NCBI RefSeq assembly: GCF_050947875.1
Contig: NC_134569.1
Span: forward strand, 189,778,067 to 189,842,066
Reading direction: 5' to 3'
Origin: Dermacentor variabilis
Taxonomy: Eukaryota > Arthropoda > Arachnida > Ixodida > Ixodidae
Length of the DNA stretch: 64,000 bases
A program made the position numbers and the translations under genes. The notes under the pieces were generated by a model. The model was not told where the DNA came from. It was given only the letters and a program-made list of their open reading frames with translations, and did not search any database. Positions 34,548 through 46,132 of the stretch are shown piece by piece; the stretch's first letter is position 1; each line of letters begins with the position of its first letter.

Positions 34548-34785
34548 GTCCCGCGAAATCGGCAAAGTCGGCGTGGCTGCCGTAGCTGGAGGTCATCTTG
34601 CTTGCTAGGCGAGAGTAGCGAAAGTTGCACTTAAGGTTGCCAATAACCGTACTTTACTTTCCGGCGCTCAAGTGTCGATTAAAGTTTACCTTAAGTATAG
34701 GATCTATCTATGCAACGCGTTAAGCATCGACTGGCTACTTAAGTCATAAATTAAGGGTAAGTTCCGTTGGTGAATACGGGCCTAA

Positions 34786-37700
34786 CTCCCGTATTTACAA
34801 ACGTACCTCGACTGGACCCTTCACTCCAAATACTCCCCGAGTGCGGTTTCTCGTTTCACAGATCGCCGTCCACTCGAAACGCGCCTTGAGTGGAGGAAAC
34901 CTCAAGCGTTTTACTCGAGAATATCAAGGTAGCCTCGCAGCTACCTTGAATCGTTCCTTCAGTGTAGTGCGTAAATATGGCGGTCTTGTTATCTGTCGCT
35001 CGCCTCGTCAGCTTTTTCAGATGGACGACAGTTGCCTCCGCAGCTTTTCTTTAGTTAATGGGGCTCCGCATTTACAAAGGATTCGATCTTGGGACCGGTG
35101 CAATGCTCTGGAGCGCTTCAGCAACGGAATTATTCCACTGCGGTGCCGAGACAGACCGGCCGTCCTGTCAAGAAGACTGCGAGCTAGTGGACTGACTATC
35201 GTATTACTCCTATCATGAGCCAGTTGTTGACCTGCATACAGGTATTCGCGCGAATGCTCCAAAACTACTATTGGCGCCAGAGCATTAACGTGTTTCTCGC
35301 GGCTGATCGTAAAAGGCCGCATCAGTTCAAGCACGGCGCGATACATAACTGCGGCGGACTTCAAACCTATGAAAAGAAAACAACGACGTAGATTCCTGCG
35401 ATTAGTGCGTGCATTGCCTGTGTGTGTGTATTGCTTGTGCAAGCGCCGGCAGTCGCCCGCGTTCGCGCGGTTTGAACTAGGGTAGATCGTCGCTCACTAC
35501 TCTAATCCAAGGACGGCGAAGCACACAGCAGCAAGAAGGTCTTCTCTATGAACGAGCAGGTGCGCTCACTTTTTTTCCAATTTTGTTTATTTCCAAGCAG
35601 CTAGTTGCGCTAGGGAAAACAAAATAATGTACTGTAATTTTGCGTGGACCATGTGCAGTTGGTGGATCTTAAAGTCGTAACCAATAATTACGTCATCCTT
35701 CGATTAAAATATTTAGTTTCATTAGCATATCATGCCTATGAACATCCGATCGCAACAAGGAAGGGACCAGTTATAAAACGCCATTCAGAATTCAACCTGC
35801 ATGTATACACAAGTGCATGGAACGTTTTATTTGAGTAAAAAAGAGAATAACAGTACAACGGAGTATACTTCTTGCACATCACATTTTGTTATTGTGATAA
35901 AAAAAAGCTGTAGCAGTGCAGTGACAGCTCCTAGTACAGACACTGCTTGCAAGTGGTAGCACATATATCTCGCATATCTTTGTTGCGACCATTACAGCTC
36001 TCTAGCGGGCTCATTATGTGTTATATCACTGTATGTCGGTCTGACTGCGCAAGCGCCAAACCAGTTGGAAAATGTTTCTTTGCAAATATAAATAAAAAGA
36101 GTATGAGCTTATTATAGTAAAAAATCGCGCTCTAAAACATGTCCTAAAATAATTTAATTAGTACGAAAAGTAAAGAAAACAAATACAGTACCTAAGTTTC
36201 TTTTCATGCGCTTTAACATCATCGTATACTAATCACCAACCCCTTGTCAGGAGCCAGGTTGCCAACACAAGCACGCAGAGCAAATGCCTTTCCAAGTGTG
36301 CTGTGTGGGATGCGCTTGCATTAGTGTGCAACTGAAGAGTTTCAGTTAATGTGTCCAGCTGCACTACAATAGTTGCCGCAATATTCTGGCTAGGATGTCT
36401 ATCCTGCCGCCTCTGACATCCTATCAGCTCAAACATCACCACTAAAAGCAGTGGGACTGCATGCATTTGCCTTCATAGACACGTTGTAGCTGAAGTGATT
36501 GTATTTTTTATCCAGGTTGTTTTCTTCAGCCATTGTTAATAAAATAGTAAGTCCCCCTTAATAATTGCTGGTAAATACAAGTGCCATTATTTTTTCTAAA
36601 ACAACTTAACAATATGCTCGTATTCTTGTAGTTAAATAGTATGCAAATACAGCGTGAACTCTGATCTTGCAAACAGAAGCAGTTGTATTGCTTACAAATA
36701 CATTCTAGACTAAAACTCCACCTGTATTCTAGACAGTAGCCTGTCGGGCGTAGGCACCCCACTTCGTGTAGGCACCCGACGGCGCGTAATGGTAAACTCT
36801 TGCAGAATGTATGCTGTTTCTGCTCTGATTCTAGCTTCAGCTTAAGATGAATTATGAGGGTCGCAACAATGAGTTGCTTCCAATAAATAGGGATGACAGC
36901 TAGCTTCGACGGGGCTTGCAGAACTTCACCAATTGATCGACGAACGAAACGCAGGGTAGCAGCGTGTCTTGTAGGATCCCAAATTAGGTCTAATGATGAT
37001 GCACACTGTCACAATGACGATCCTGAAAAATACAGTATAGAGTGCATAAGTACCGTTAGTTGAGACATGCTGCGATTAACCCTAACATTATGGAATATTT
37101 CTTAATGTACAGTAGATCATGCTAAAGTAGCTTCAGCATACTAAAATGCTGGCTACAAATGCTACGAAACTGCTGCATCGCAAATAGTGGGGTAAAAAGC
37201 TGCCATCGCAATCGCAAACCATCATGGGCTACTGATGACTTCGCACATCATAATCATGAATATATGGTCTCCAAAAGAAGTTTATGTGACAGTTGAACAG
37301 AAATAAAATGCGCATTTAATTTAATTATGGTGTAGCAGTTTCATGTTTGTGGTTCGAAATAACACAGTGTCCATGTTGTCAATGTAGGGAAACGTAACAT
37401 CAATATTATTATAAAATTGATGAAATAAGCACAGAATAATTACCGGGTAGGTTAGTCAAATACTTCTTGAGCACCTAGGTTCCTTCAGGGAAGCGGGCCG
37501 GTGCAATTCGAACAGGGCGGGCACCGTATCCATCGATGCTTTCGGGTTTGCCACAAGGCTTGCTGTGCAGCACAGACATTGATTTCTCCATCAACTGGTC
37601 CTTCCAAAGCCCACATCCTGCACCGGAATGCCAAAAATTTTGTGTACACTGAGCGTTTGCTCGCTAAGTGAAATCGATGTACCAAAGCAACGGAAATAAC

Positions 37701-38061
37701 AAGACATAGCACAACTGAAAAAATGTGGCCACAGCGTGAACTTAAACCATAGTTTATGGAACGTGCATCAGATGCTGCCACATAGCACATTGAAGAAAGG
37801 TAAATGGAAAAAGACTAATGCTGGTGATGAACTACTGACAAATGATTTTTCAGAAGATTGAAACATTGCGTAGCGTGTATGTGAAGTGAGGAGGCACTGG
37901 AAGTGCTGGTTCATTCACTATGTGTGCTACAATTTGGACAAACCGACTAACCTCCACGGCTTCTAAAACAAAGTACAGGATTCAAAAACTCTTTTCTTCA
38001 ACCTGTCGGTGCTACGCACACAACCATATGCATTCTGTCACATGTATACTATAACGGCTTC
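34786..38061. other. No supported gene; one weak exon candidate
   Basis: Mostly AT-rich. The best coding-like piece is minus 36421-36233, preceded by an AG and reading IAATIVVQLDTLTETLQLHTN ..., which resembles the helical last exon of Harbinger accessory proteins, but no partner exon was found. A minus frame at 37790-37485 was not recognised. A small 10-bp inverted repeat is at 34924-34949. Confidence 0.3.
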
Positions 38062-38595
38062 TCAGTACTGACCCTGCAGGGCCGTCTGCGTCAGCTGGCG
38101 TTGGGTGTGTTGCGACACCACGTACCCGAGCACACGAGGGTTGGGCCCTTCCGTGTCTAACCGTGTGCGGCTTAGCCGTGTCCGGAGAAAAGGGGATCCT
38201 GGGGGTTGAGCCAATGCCGGGTGTTCGGACCTTTAGTGCCCCTCGGCGGCGGCAACACACCCTTTTGGCCACGGCTTCACGTAGACGGCGCCCTCGGAGT
38301 GACTCACCCGGGGAAACCGGTAGTTGCCTTTTCCTGTCTCTTTCTCCCTCCAACCTTCTTCTCTCAATTTCCATCTTTCCTGTCTCCTTCTCATTTCTTT
38401 ATTACTTCCGAGCTTCCTGGCAGCAAGGGTTAACCTTGTGTGAGTAGCCAACCTTGGTTATGTCATACTTGGTTATAGAGGCAACGTACAGCTGGCGTTT
38501 GCAGGCCCTGCTTTTGTAGGCCCTGCAGCGTCCTCTTATTGGACTCCATGGTGGGTGGGTGGCTAGCGTTGCTGCCGAAAACTACACGTCTACAC

Positions 38596-39740
38596 ATGGC
38601 TACTTCCTTCCCTCCACTACCTGATCGCCCTGAGAAAAGAAGGCGCACCCATGTTTTCCAATTTTTTCGGACGCCAAGTCCACGCCTTCCCTCGTTTTCA
38701 TGTAGTACACTCTGAAAAATCAGGCAAACCAGTGCGAACCGTCTCACCATTCCTTGTTTCAAAGTGCTTAAGTGAAATTTTCGGTCCAGGATATAAGGCG
38801 CCGAGGATGGCAAGCGGTGATCTCTGAGAGGCAGTATCAGAAACTGCCAAAACTAGTGTCATTTAGGGAAACCCAACTAGTCGTAACCCCGCACCGTACT
38901 ATGAATACCACCCGTGGCGTAATTTCAGGTGATGATCTGTTGGAGTTAATTGAAGCGGAACTCTTGAAGGGCTTCAGTGAACAGATTGTGACTAATGTTA
39001 AAAGAATTAAGATGAAGCGAGATGGAACCTTCGGTTCAAGTATCCTGCCCGAGTCAATCGAGGCAGGGTACATTGAGCTCCGTGTTAGGCCATACGTGCC
39101 AAATCCCATGACATGTTACAAATGCCAACGTTTCGGCCACAGTTCGCAGAGATGCCAAGGCCGCCAAACCTGTGCGAAATGCAGTGCCCATAAACACACC
39201 TCTGAAGCTTGTGATAACTATCTCCACTGTGTAAACTGGGATGGGGAGCACGCCGTGTACTCGCCGTCGTACCCATCCTCGAAAAAAGAAAAGGAAATTG
39301 TAACAATCAAAGTAAACGAAAACATCTTTCAAGGAGGCCCGTAGGCGGGTGTCATACCTGCCTAAGAGCAGCTTTGCCGATGTGGCGCTTCAGGGAACAG
39401 CGCCACAACGGCTTCCGGCGGTTGTCCGACCCACGAGCAGTGAGTCGGCAGTTACGCCACCTGCCCCCGCGGCGGTTGCAGCTGGCGCTGCTCCGTCACC
39501 CCAGCAGAAGGGGCCATCCACCTCCGGGTAGGTGGCCTCTAAGGTCTCGTCCAAAGTGCCGAGGCCTTCTCGTCAAACAATGCGCTCGGAAGAGCGCTTG
39601 TCCAGCGCCTCGCAAGAGGCGATAGTCACAACCACCAGCAAGTGGCGCCACCAGCGCCTAAGGAGCGACGAGGCTCTCTTGATCGCTCCAAGAAAGACAA
39701 AACTCCCGTCAGGGCGCCTGCAAAGGGCGCGTGAGCTAAT
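38596..39740 (+). pseudogene. ORF1 of the second LINE copy, broken
   Basis: Starts MATSFPPLPDRPEKRRR like the intact ORF1. Stops and frameshifts follow within 100 codons. The frame at 38772-39344 keeps VTPHRTMNTTRGVISGDDLLEL, CYKCQRFGHSSQRC and CAKCSAHKHTSEAC, but the third knuckle is lost (CVNWDG...). A TAG at 39342-39344 then ends it. The tail (39350-39740) has the same Pro/Ser-rich and QEAI.T..S features in shifted frames. Not functional. Confidence 0.85.
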
Positions 39741-41756
39741 CCTCGTCTCTTAAACACACACCAATAAAAAAAGTTGCATAATGGACACACAAATCCTACA
39801 ATGAAATGTTAGAGGACTTCTCCATAACCTCGACGACATTAGAGAACTCCTACACAAACACAATCCCAAGTTGCAGTGTGTTTAGGAGACTCATCTAAAA
39901 CGTACACAAACTTTCTTCGCCAGTACACCATCTTTCGCAAGGACCGTGATGAGGCTAACACCTCGGCCGGCGGTGTAGCAATCCTTGCATACAAGTCTAG
40001 CTTGTCGCCACGTAGCTTTACAGACACCCCTCGAGGTAGTGTCAATTACAGGGGTTCTTTTCAATAAGTTGGTAACTGTCTGTATCATATATATATCGCC
40101 AAGCTATCACCTCCTAAAAGCCGATTTCTATAACCTCATAAATCAGCTCCCGGAAGCCTACATACTTGCAGGCAATTTTAACGCCCAGAATACGTTGTGG
40201 GGAGACGCGCGTTGCGACGCAAGAGGCTGACTTATTGAAAATTTTATTCTGACCTCTAGTGCCTGCCTATTTAATAAGAAGGAACCGACATATTACAGCA
40301 TTCAACACTATTCATATTCATCCATAGACCTAGCAATAGGCTCTGCTTCCCTTCTGCCTCATCTGGAATAGAATGTGATCAATAATCCTTTTGGAAGTGA
40401 CCACTTTCCTATAACTATAAACTTAATAAAGCAGCATGATAACCCTCCCCTTCTTCCCATTTGGAATTTACCATCGGCTGACTGGGAGCATTTTAAAGAA
40501 TCAACTCATTTATCACCCGATTTTGTAAAAAATGTTAGTATAGATGATACTGTCGAATATCTTACCGCTTTTATTACTGATGCTGCTGAAAAGTTGATCC
40601 AGCAAACAAATGGTGCTTCACTTAAAAGACTTGTTCCCTGGTGGAATGAAAACTGTAGAGATGCGCGCAAGAGGCAGAATAAGGCATGGGGCATATTGCG
40701 CAGATCGCCGAATACAGAAAATCTAATTGAATTTAAACACATAAAATCGCAGGGAAGGCGAATACGACGTCAGGCGAAGAGAGAAAGCTGGGCAAGGTTC
40801 CTTTCAGGTATAACTTCGTGTACACAAGAGCCGGAAGTTTGGAATGGTGTAAGGAAGCTAAAAGGACAGAAAATAAATATGTTGCCTCTGGTGAACGAAC
40901 AAGGGAATACCTTAGAACAGGCAGACACCCTAGGGGAGCACTTTGAGCGTGTGTCAAGCTCAATCCACTACTCAAAATCCTTCATGAAGTACAGACAAAT
41001 GGAAGAACATAAGGTATTTGAGCGGAAATCCCCACAAAACGCACCGTATAACCGTGCTTTCTGCATTGCCGAGCTGAGAGCTGCCTTGATCGTATGCAAC
41101 AGCTCTGCACCGGGACCTAATAGAATGATGTACGACATGATTAAGAACGCACACACTGACATTCATCCGTCAATATTTGCACTTTTCAACACCATTTGGG
41201 CTGCTGGATATCTTCCACCTGCATGAAAAGAAGCGATCGTGGTCCCCGTTTTGAAGCAAGGTAAAGATCATTCGTCAGCGGCAAGCTACCGCCCTATAGC
41301 TCTCACGAGTTGCCTTTGTAAGCTGTTGGAGAAAATGATTAACCAGCGACTCATAAATATCCTTGAAATGAATAAAATACTTGAGATCTATCAGAGAGGG
41401 TCGGTCCACAAGCGACCATCTCGTGCGTATTAAGGGGAATATTCGCGACGCGTTCGTACACAAACACTCTTTTTTATCGATATTCCTTGATATGGACGTC
41501 AGACACTGGAGTTTTGCAAGACTCGTAGCGCCACCTGCCGGTGCGAAGAGGCAGTAATTGAGTGGTGCGAAGCCCGACTCCCTTGCTAAATTACCTATGC
41601 AGCTAGAGACTGCGAAACAAGAGTTCAACTATACTGTGGGCCTTATTGCGAGTGTTTTGCGCATTTAACACCCAGATAGAGAGCAATGAATTTCTCCGAT
41701 AGGCGGACGCGCCGCCGAACTGCCATAAAGCGCTTGCTGGCTCACTTTTCAGACTG

Positions 41757-41951
41757 ATGGCGGAAACGACGGCAACCGCGATAGCTCCGCGCGCTACGAA
41801 GAAACGCCGCAATCGACGCTACTGTTGTGTTGTAAATTGCCATGAACGTGAAGGACGGAATAACAACGTTCAGTTTTACCGATTTCGATCGCGATCGTAT
41901 GAAGGGGAAAGGCGAGAGCGCTGGATACGGGCCGTTCAACCTGTTGGGTAA
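41757..41951 (+). pseudogene. THAP-domain N-terminus, truncated
   Basis: MAETTATAIAPRATKKRRNR, then RYCCVVNCHEREGRNNNVQF and YRFRSRSYEGERRERWIRAV. This fits the first half of a THAP zinc finger (C-x4-C spacing, then FYRFPxx...RRxxWIxA). A TAA at 41949-41951 ends it before the C-x2-H second half. Downstream in other frames are remnants (KLKNLQPPLRW, SPPFNRRPPRLD). THAP fingers bind specific DNA; alone and truncated this one would not fold. Confidence 0.6.
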
Positions 41952-42724
41952 TCGGATCACTTGCATTCCGACAACACAGCGGCTCGCATGAGAAAGTGCG
42001 ACAATTTGTTCTTCTGTAATTGTGTTGCGTAGCCCTGACGGAGGACCGTGGTAAAGCGAAAACTCAAGAACCTGCAGCCGCCACTTCGTTGGTAACAGAA
42101 AAAAACAACGTTGCGAAATATCGTGCTTATGTGCCATCGATATCTCCACCTTTTAACAGACGTCCGCCTCGGCTTGACTGAACAAGTGGAACGGAGAGAT
42201 TTGGCAGGTCAGCTTAACCAAATATTTTGGCTCGTTTCTGAATGCAAAATCCTGTTCTAGAGCATCGTTGTATCGCGAGCTCATTTCTACTTTCGGCAGT
42301 TTGTATGTCCTGCAACTGATACAACAAGCACGCTTCGCAATATCTTGAGCCTGCTCGACTGCGTTTTTCAAATGTGAGCAATAAAGTTGCTGTAGGAGCA
42401 CTGGATGAGTAATTGCGAAGTAACGCACGTGTGTAAAGAAAAAAAGTGTCGCGTTTATTTACATTTATTTGTGCGCGCTTGTTGCTCGAAGCGTCTGCGA
42501 AAAGTTCAAATTAAGGTACTGAGCGATGTTGTAGCTCCTGCGAGAAAGAAAGATGCAGCGCGTAGGCACTGTAGGAAGCTTACTTTGGTTATGATCGCAT
42601 GCTGTTTGCTGCCTTGGAAAACGTTTTCTGTTTGCTGCCCTGGAAAAGGCTATAAAAGGATTTACTCTCTGTAAATAATTGCGAGACAAAACATTACGAT
42701 AAAATACATAAAAATATAGGAGAT

Positions 42725-43460
42725 ACTTAAGAGGAAGCTTTAGCTCGGGTGCGCCTATCTAAATACATGTAAAAAGAGAATTCGTTTTTCTCGGCAACCA
42801 CTGCACCAATTTTGACGACATTTGTTGCATTTAAAAGACAAACTTAAAGTCTAGTGACTGTTGGTTTCGAATTTTTGAGTTAGGGCGTCAATCTTTTATT
42901 AAAAACTGGCGAAAATTCGAAATTTCCAAAAAATAAGACTGCCAAGTTTACAACTCCGTAACTCCTAAAGGAAAAACGATAATAGAATTCTGTGAAATGC
43001 ATCTAATAGTACATCCAAAGCGGACAAAATTGATATATTACACATGAATCTCAAAAAATTTAGTAACATGGAAATACATCTTTTGCAGAACCCTTGTAAA
43101 CAACGTAACAAATTCACGTAAGATGTAAAATGACATATCGAATTTGTCCGCTGTCAATGATCTAATGGATGCCGTTCACAGAAGCGCGATATCTGTTTTT
43201 GATACAGAGCTATCAATTTTTAAAAATTGTGCTTCTATTTTTTTCAAACGGTCAAATATTTGATAATCGTTATAAGAAAATTGAAGCCCTAAATAGAAAT
43301 TCCGCTTCCAACAGTCACTAGAATTCAACTTTCTCTTTCAAATGCAACAAATTTCATTAAAATCGGTCCAGAGGTTATCTCATGAAAACGTTTTTGCGTT
43401 TTACATGTATTTGAATAGGCCGCGTCGGAGTTGGACCCGAGCTAAAGCTTCCTCTTAAGT
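42725..43460. mobile_element. 736-bp foldback MITE with long inverted arms
   Basis: The left arm starts ACTTAAGAGGAAGCTTTAGC and the right arm read backward starts with the same 20 bases. Similarity continues through AAATACATGTAAAA, TTTGTTGCATTT.AAAG and TCTAGTGACTGTTGG for about 180 bases. TTAA sits in both outer ends and could be the target site. No coding. Nested in the THAP transposon. Confidence 0.8.
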
Positions 43461-46057
43461 CCTGTGTTGAGGACATATTCAATATGAACCAATTTGGAAT
43501 GCTTAGATTTTTATGCTGATATGCCTGAGAGACAAACCTGATGCTCTTTGTACTTGCGAGTTGCAGCGCGCCGAAATAACACCTGAGACTTTATTGTATA
43601 TTGTACACGTACTTCGCCCTGCTGAGCTTCCTTTCCGGAAGCGTGGACGGGCGGAAGAAGCTTTCCAGGTCCTTGATTTTTAGGAAACCGTGCCTCAACA
43701 CAAACGAAAGAGAAGGGTCCATTGTGGCCTATGCATCTTCGCTTGCGGACAGGTCTCCTTGCACTACTCAGTTCGCGCCAAGGCGGCGATGCGGGCGCTG
43801 GTGACGGGTTTTTCCGCAGCGCCGCCTGGGCAGAGTCTGAGGTCTATGGAGAAGGCGTACGACACAACGTGGCAATACGGGACCTTGCGAGACTTGTCGG
43901 GAATGGGAATCCGTGGCAATATGCTAAACCTAATAGAAAGTTATCTGTGCAATCGTACCTTCCGCGTGGAAGTCGGGACTGTACTTTCACGCCCATTTAT
44001 ACAGGAGACTGGTGTACCCCAGGGAGGTGTGCTCAGCTGCACACTCTCTATAGATAAGATGAACACACTCCGCGCTTCATTAGCACCAGCTATATTTTAT
44101 TCCGTGTACGTATTTGACATACAAATAAGTTTTAAATCCTGTAACCTTGCAGTGTGCAAAAGACAAGTACAGCAGGGTATGAACAAGATATCTAAGTGGG
44201 CAGGCGAAAATCGGTTTAAAGTCAGCCCCCACAAAAGTTCGTGTTCTCTTAACAAGAAAGAGAGACCTGGTTCCAGAACCGTGAATGGAACTGTGTGGAA
44301 AACAAATAACTGTCAAGAAAGAGCACAAATTTCGAGGTGTAATACTTGACTCTGGGCTTACTTTCATCTCGCACATAAAATATCTGAAAACTAAATGTCT
44401 AAAAACAATGAACTTGCTGAAAATGCTATCTGACACAACATGGGGTAGCGACCAGAAATGTCTAATGAATATTTACAAGAGCCTCATTCAATCATGGCTA
44501 GACTATGGCGCCACAGTATAGAGCTCTGCCGCCCCGTGCGCACTAAAGATGCTGGAACCCGTCCACCACCTTGGTATCCGTCTGGCGACAAGCCCATTCA
44601 GCACTAGCCCGATTGAATGCTTATATGTGGAATCGAATGAGTGGTCACTCCATATGCAGATATCATACATCAACTTCACATATTTTCTTAAAGTGTACTC
44701 TAACCTTGAACATCCGTGTTCTAAAACCATTAGCGATTTGACGTGCACTGCACTTTACCACAATCGACCGTCTTGGAGACGGCCTTTTTTATTGCGTGTG
44801 CAGGAGCTTGACGCTGAAATGAATGTCCCAATCTTCGAACTTCGCTTAATGCCTCCAGCGAAGCAGCTACCTCCGTGGGAGTGGCAGGTCATGTAAGTCT
44901 TTTGTAAGACTTCCAAATTATGCACCAGTGCTCGAAATTCGGATGCATTTCCATGAACTGCAATCAAAGTACTCCTGTTCTGAATTTTGGCTCCTCTTTT
45001 TTTGAATCAGGTGTGTTGAACCCCCATACAAGTATCTTTACCGCAGAAGCCTATGCAGTACTGTCTGCGGTAAAACACGAAGAAATTAAAACTAGACAAA
45101 GCGATAATATTCACGGACTCGTTAAATGTCGTAAAGGTACTTATGTGCTTCAGAAAACACAGAAATCCTGTTTTTATTCAGCTGTACTCGTACTTGTGCA
45201 ATATTTATTCAGCTCGCAGACATCTAATAATATGCTGGGTCCTCGCCATAGATGCATCGAGGGTAATGTGCTGGCAAACCAAATGGCCAGATCAACTACC
45301 ATCGCAAGCTATCAATTCTACCACTGCTATTCCTACCACAGATCTCAAGCTTTTATTGCGAACTAAACTGCTAAGCCACTGGCAACACTTGTGGGACAGC
45401 GAAACGAATAAGCTTCACCTGACGAAGCCAAAGTTAGGTTTCTGGCCCTCCGTTACAAAATCACGAAAAACTGACGTCCTATTTCTGTAGACTCAGAATA
45501 GGACACACATATGGTACTCACAATTTTCTGCTTACTAGCAACGAACCTCCTACCTGTGGTAGATGTGGTGCAAGGCTCACCGTCCTCTACGTCTTCGTGG
45601 AGTGTTGGGAAACCGAAATAGAATGAAGGAAACGTTTTCCTCTAGCATACCGTTATTGTCTCTCACTCCATCCTGCTATGTTTATAGGTAAAGAACCCTT
45701 TTTACCACCAAAGCTGTCCTCGATTTGTTGAAAGATGTGGTCTTGCATGTTATAGCCCAAATGTTTCGTAGCGCATCCTCTCTACAGAGGATGGGGCTGT
45801 GATGGTAGTCCTTGTATAGCACGCGCCTTCAGGTCCTTGCTCTGTTACGGCAGTAGTGCTTTTAGGAATTTTCAGGCTGTGACCAATTTTAGCGCATTGC
45901 AATTCTTTCGCAATGTTTCTTTCGGGTCCTTGGAAGGCTTCATAGTCATTGTCATAGTTTTATTACATGTATTCTACCGTCTTTTAGGCCCCTTTAGAGC
46001 CCTGTCACGTCCTTGTTTGTGATTTATAGCTTGAGATTGAACACATTCGCCTTGGCT

Positions 46058-46091
46058 TGGCGCTCTTTGGCAATACTTGGTTCTTGCGCCA
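46058..46091 (+). repeat. LINE 3' terminal hairpin, second copy
   Basis: Same 34-base TGGCGCTCTTTGG ... GCGCCA unit as at 34480, with loop changes only. Confidence 0.75.
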
Positions 46092-46132
46092 CAAAACACT
46101 ATATTCATCATCATCATCATCCTCAATACTGA

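Larger units (their letters stand above)
27175..34596 (-). pseudogene. HARBI1-type transposase, split by the LINE
   Basis: The first codons (ATG at 34596-34594, MTSSYGSHADFADFAGRMRD) lie right of the LINE, the rest left of it. Removing the LINE and one 14-bp target copy joins the frame at 28563 (then EAYRYASPLRPRLQDRKYLMEVYNG). RYRFSKQVVLRLLE-like sequence follows with TGA and TAA inside, then the frame GTFQVVTRGLLNVPKATVSRI and VSGCIDCTHVPII (first catalytic Asp). Exon 1 ends at 28059 (CAG|GTATGT). Exon 2 starts at 27783 and carries HDSRIFDNSRATVQYEEGT (second Asp) and RGILLGDKGHPCM. The C-terminus is shifted, with ITACATLHNFGHLL near 27350. HARBI1-type transposases cut and paste their element with a DDE nuclease. 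This copy has several frameshifts and is inactive. Confidence 0.8.
23454..34782. mobile_element. PIF/Harbinger transposon with a nested LINE
   Basis: The left end begins GGCCCGTATCACAAACGGAA. The right end read backward begins GGCCCGTATTCACCAACGGA. They match over about 25 bases (through AACGGAACTTA) with one gap and one mismatch. Both sides are flanked by TAA (23451-23453 and 34783-34785), the 3-bp TWA duplication typical of PIF/Harbinger. Inside are the two genes this superfamily carries, here convergent: a Myb/SANT-like gene on + and a HARBI1 transposase on -. Both are broken. The span is 11,329 bases; without the LINE and its extra target copy the element was about 5.35 kb. Confidence 0.88.
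41497..43844 (+). mobile_element. DNA transposon with THAP domain inserted in the LINE RT
   Basis: Flanked by TATGGA on both sides (41491-41496 and 43845-43850), which is single in the intact LINE. The outer ends are weakly inverted (GTCAGAC at left, CTCAGAC reading in from the right). A THAP-type reading frame lies near its left end. THAP domains are the DNA-binding part of P-element-type transposases, so a P-like element is my inference. No transposase core is readable, so the copy is decayed or non-autonomous. Part of its length is a separate foldback MITE. Confidence 0.6.
39781..45760 (+). pseudogene. ORF2 of the second LINE copy, broken and interrupted
   Basis: Endonuclease pieces: MDTQILQ then TAA and GLLHNLDDIRELL, YTIFRKDRDEANTSAGGVAI, LAGNFNAQNTLWGDARCDARG, FGSDHFPITI. 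The RT resumes after the insert at MEKAYDTTWQYGTLRDLSGMG, with GVPQGGVLSCTL intact but the catalytic box reading YVFD at 44107-44118 instead of YVDD, so it lacks a catalytic Asp. RNase H pieces (SIFTAEAYAVLSAVKH near 45030) are frameshifted, and the segment for the first RNase H Asp is poorly kept. Clearly dead; compared with the intact copy it shows heavy divergence. Confidence 0.85.
38072..46122 (+). mobile_element. Second copy of the RNase H LINE, decayed and interrupted
   Basis: The 5' UTR is collinear with the intact copy; the 3' end has the same hairpin (46058-46091) and an ATC-repeat tail. Imperfect target copies TCAGTACTGA (38062-38071) and TCAATACTGA (46123-46132) suggest the borders, with one base changed since insertion. 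Both ORFs carry many stops. A 2.35-kb DNA transposon (41497-43844) splits ORF2 inside the RT. Confidence 0.85.

Noticed and set aside
34841..35218. 125-codon plus-strand open frame
   Set aside because: No recognisable domain, composition is not distinct, and the minus strand is equally open.
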